DNA of 6,461 nt from Euryarchaeota archaeon UBA125. Its GTDB lineage: Archaea; Thermoplasmatota; Poseidoniia; Poseidoniales; Thalassarchaeaceae. The stretch is from contig DAPV01000039.1 of the NCBI GenBank assembly GCA_002502625.1, positions 1-6,461 of the forward strand, given 5' to 3'. The notes below the pieces were generated by a model, which ran no database searches, was not told where the DNA came from, and was given only the letters and a program-made list of their open reading frames with translations. The position numbers were made by a program, and so were the translations under genes. The stretch's first letter is position 1; each line of letters starts with the position of its first letter. This document shows positions 6,125 to 6,461 of this stretch, piece by piece.

Positions 6125-6340
6125 ATGTTTGGGACAAATGTGTTGATTTACAGTTTAGCAGCAATTGTGGTTTTGTTGTCAATGGTATTATTCGTCAGAG
6201 TAATTCGCTCTCGACCAACTGTATCTCCAGACCCTTGGCAAACACCATTGCCAATGAATACATTACGGCAAAGAAGGAGAGCGCCTCGGCCAATGGTTGT
6301 TCCACCTCCTCCTCAAATGTTCCAACAAAGACGATACTGA
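6125..6340 (+). CDS. Small single-span membrane protein with Pro/Arg-rich tail, function unknown
   Basis: This is a 71-residue protein that I do not recognise. One strongly hydrophobic segment (about residues 5-25, NVLIYSLAAIVVLLSMVLFV) is followed at once by R26, R29 and R31, so the positive-inside rule puts the C-terminus in the cytoplasm. The tail is rich in proline and arginine: SPDPWQTPLP, then RQRRRAPRP, then a PPPP run, ending QQRRY. It is probably disordered and basic, and could bind nucleic acid, phospholipid or a protein partner; this is inference. I chose 6125 because TCATATAC lies at TATA distance upstream and there is no Shine-Dalgarno site. An in-frame ATG at 6107 would add six residues (MYAHRD). 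It lies between two tRNA genes, divergent from tRNA-Thr and 75 bases before tRNA-Ser. The coding call rests on the clear membrane segment and on charge placement. Confidence 0.7.
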   Translation: MFGTNVLIYSLAAIVVLLSMVLFVRVIRSRPTVSPDPWQTPLPMNTLRQRRRAPRPMVVPPPPQMFQQRRY

Positions 6341-6415
6341 ACAGAAATACTCGGGATTTTCGTGCGTCCTACAAGCGGTAGCGTGAAAACCAAAAGGGGT
6401 CTCGGACCGATTGCT

Positions 6416-6461
6416 GCCGAGATCGCATAGCCTGGTATTGCGCGTGACTGGAAATCACGTG
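6416..6461 (+). tRNA. tRNA-Ser (anticodon GGA), 5' part only, cut by window edge
   Basis: The 5' part of a cloverleaf is visible. The acceptor strand GCCGAGA is followed by TC and a D arm closed by GCA/TGC with TAGCCTGGTAT in the loop. The anticodon stem CGTGA/TCACG encloses loop CTGGAAA with anticodon GGA (6450-6452), which reads UCC and UCU. The long variable arm, T arm and 3' acceptor strand lie beyond the right edge. The sequence closely resembles archaeal tRNA-Ser. Upstream, 6341-6415 shows no clear TATA element; a weak A-rich stretch lies near 6385-6391. Confidence 0.85.

Overview
The window looks archaeal. It is most like a marine euryarchaeon of the Marine Group II / Poseidoniales type, but that placement is an inference from gene character, not from a marker search. 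The grounds are an archaeal-form alanyl-tRNA synthetase (N-terminal extension, GGGNAGP motif), an archaeal/bacterial-type RtcB RNA ligase, a tRNA-Thr with U at the discriminator position, TATA-like elements at archaeal spacing, and very tight gene packing. The DNA is moderately AT-rich.

Layout from left to right: (1) alaS on the minus strand, 935 codons seen, with the C-terminal end running off the left edge. (2) A 117-bp divergent spacer, then rtcB on the plus strand. (3) Ending with no bases between the two stop codons, a minus-strand gene for a membrane-anchored, histidine-rich extracytoplasmic protein of a recognisable but uncharacterised type. (4) A 51-bp divergent spacer with one symmetric TATA-like element midway, then a plus-strand AlkA-type DNA glycosylase. 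(5) Again with zero spacing, a small minus-strand coiled-coil protein with a leader region containing a perfect hairpin. (6) tRNA-Thr(GGU) on the minus strand with an oligo-T terminator. (7) A small plus-strand single-span membrane protein with a proline/arginine-rich tail. (8) The 5' part of tRNA-Ser(GGA), cut by the right edge.

Functionally the window is mostly housekeeping: tRNA charging (AlaRS), tRNA/RNA ligation after splicing (RtcB), two tRNA genes and alkylation-damage base excision (AlkA-like). Three further proteins have unknown roles. Every protein gene alternates strand with at least one neighbour, so most are probably transcribed singly; no operon is evident. I see no mobile element, CRISPR array or obvious defence system. 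The items most worth a second look are the HTHD-type surface protein, the centred bidirectional promoter, the loss of cysteines in the AlaRS N-terminal module, and the leader and start-site arrangement of the small coiled-coil gene.
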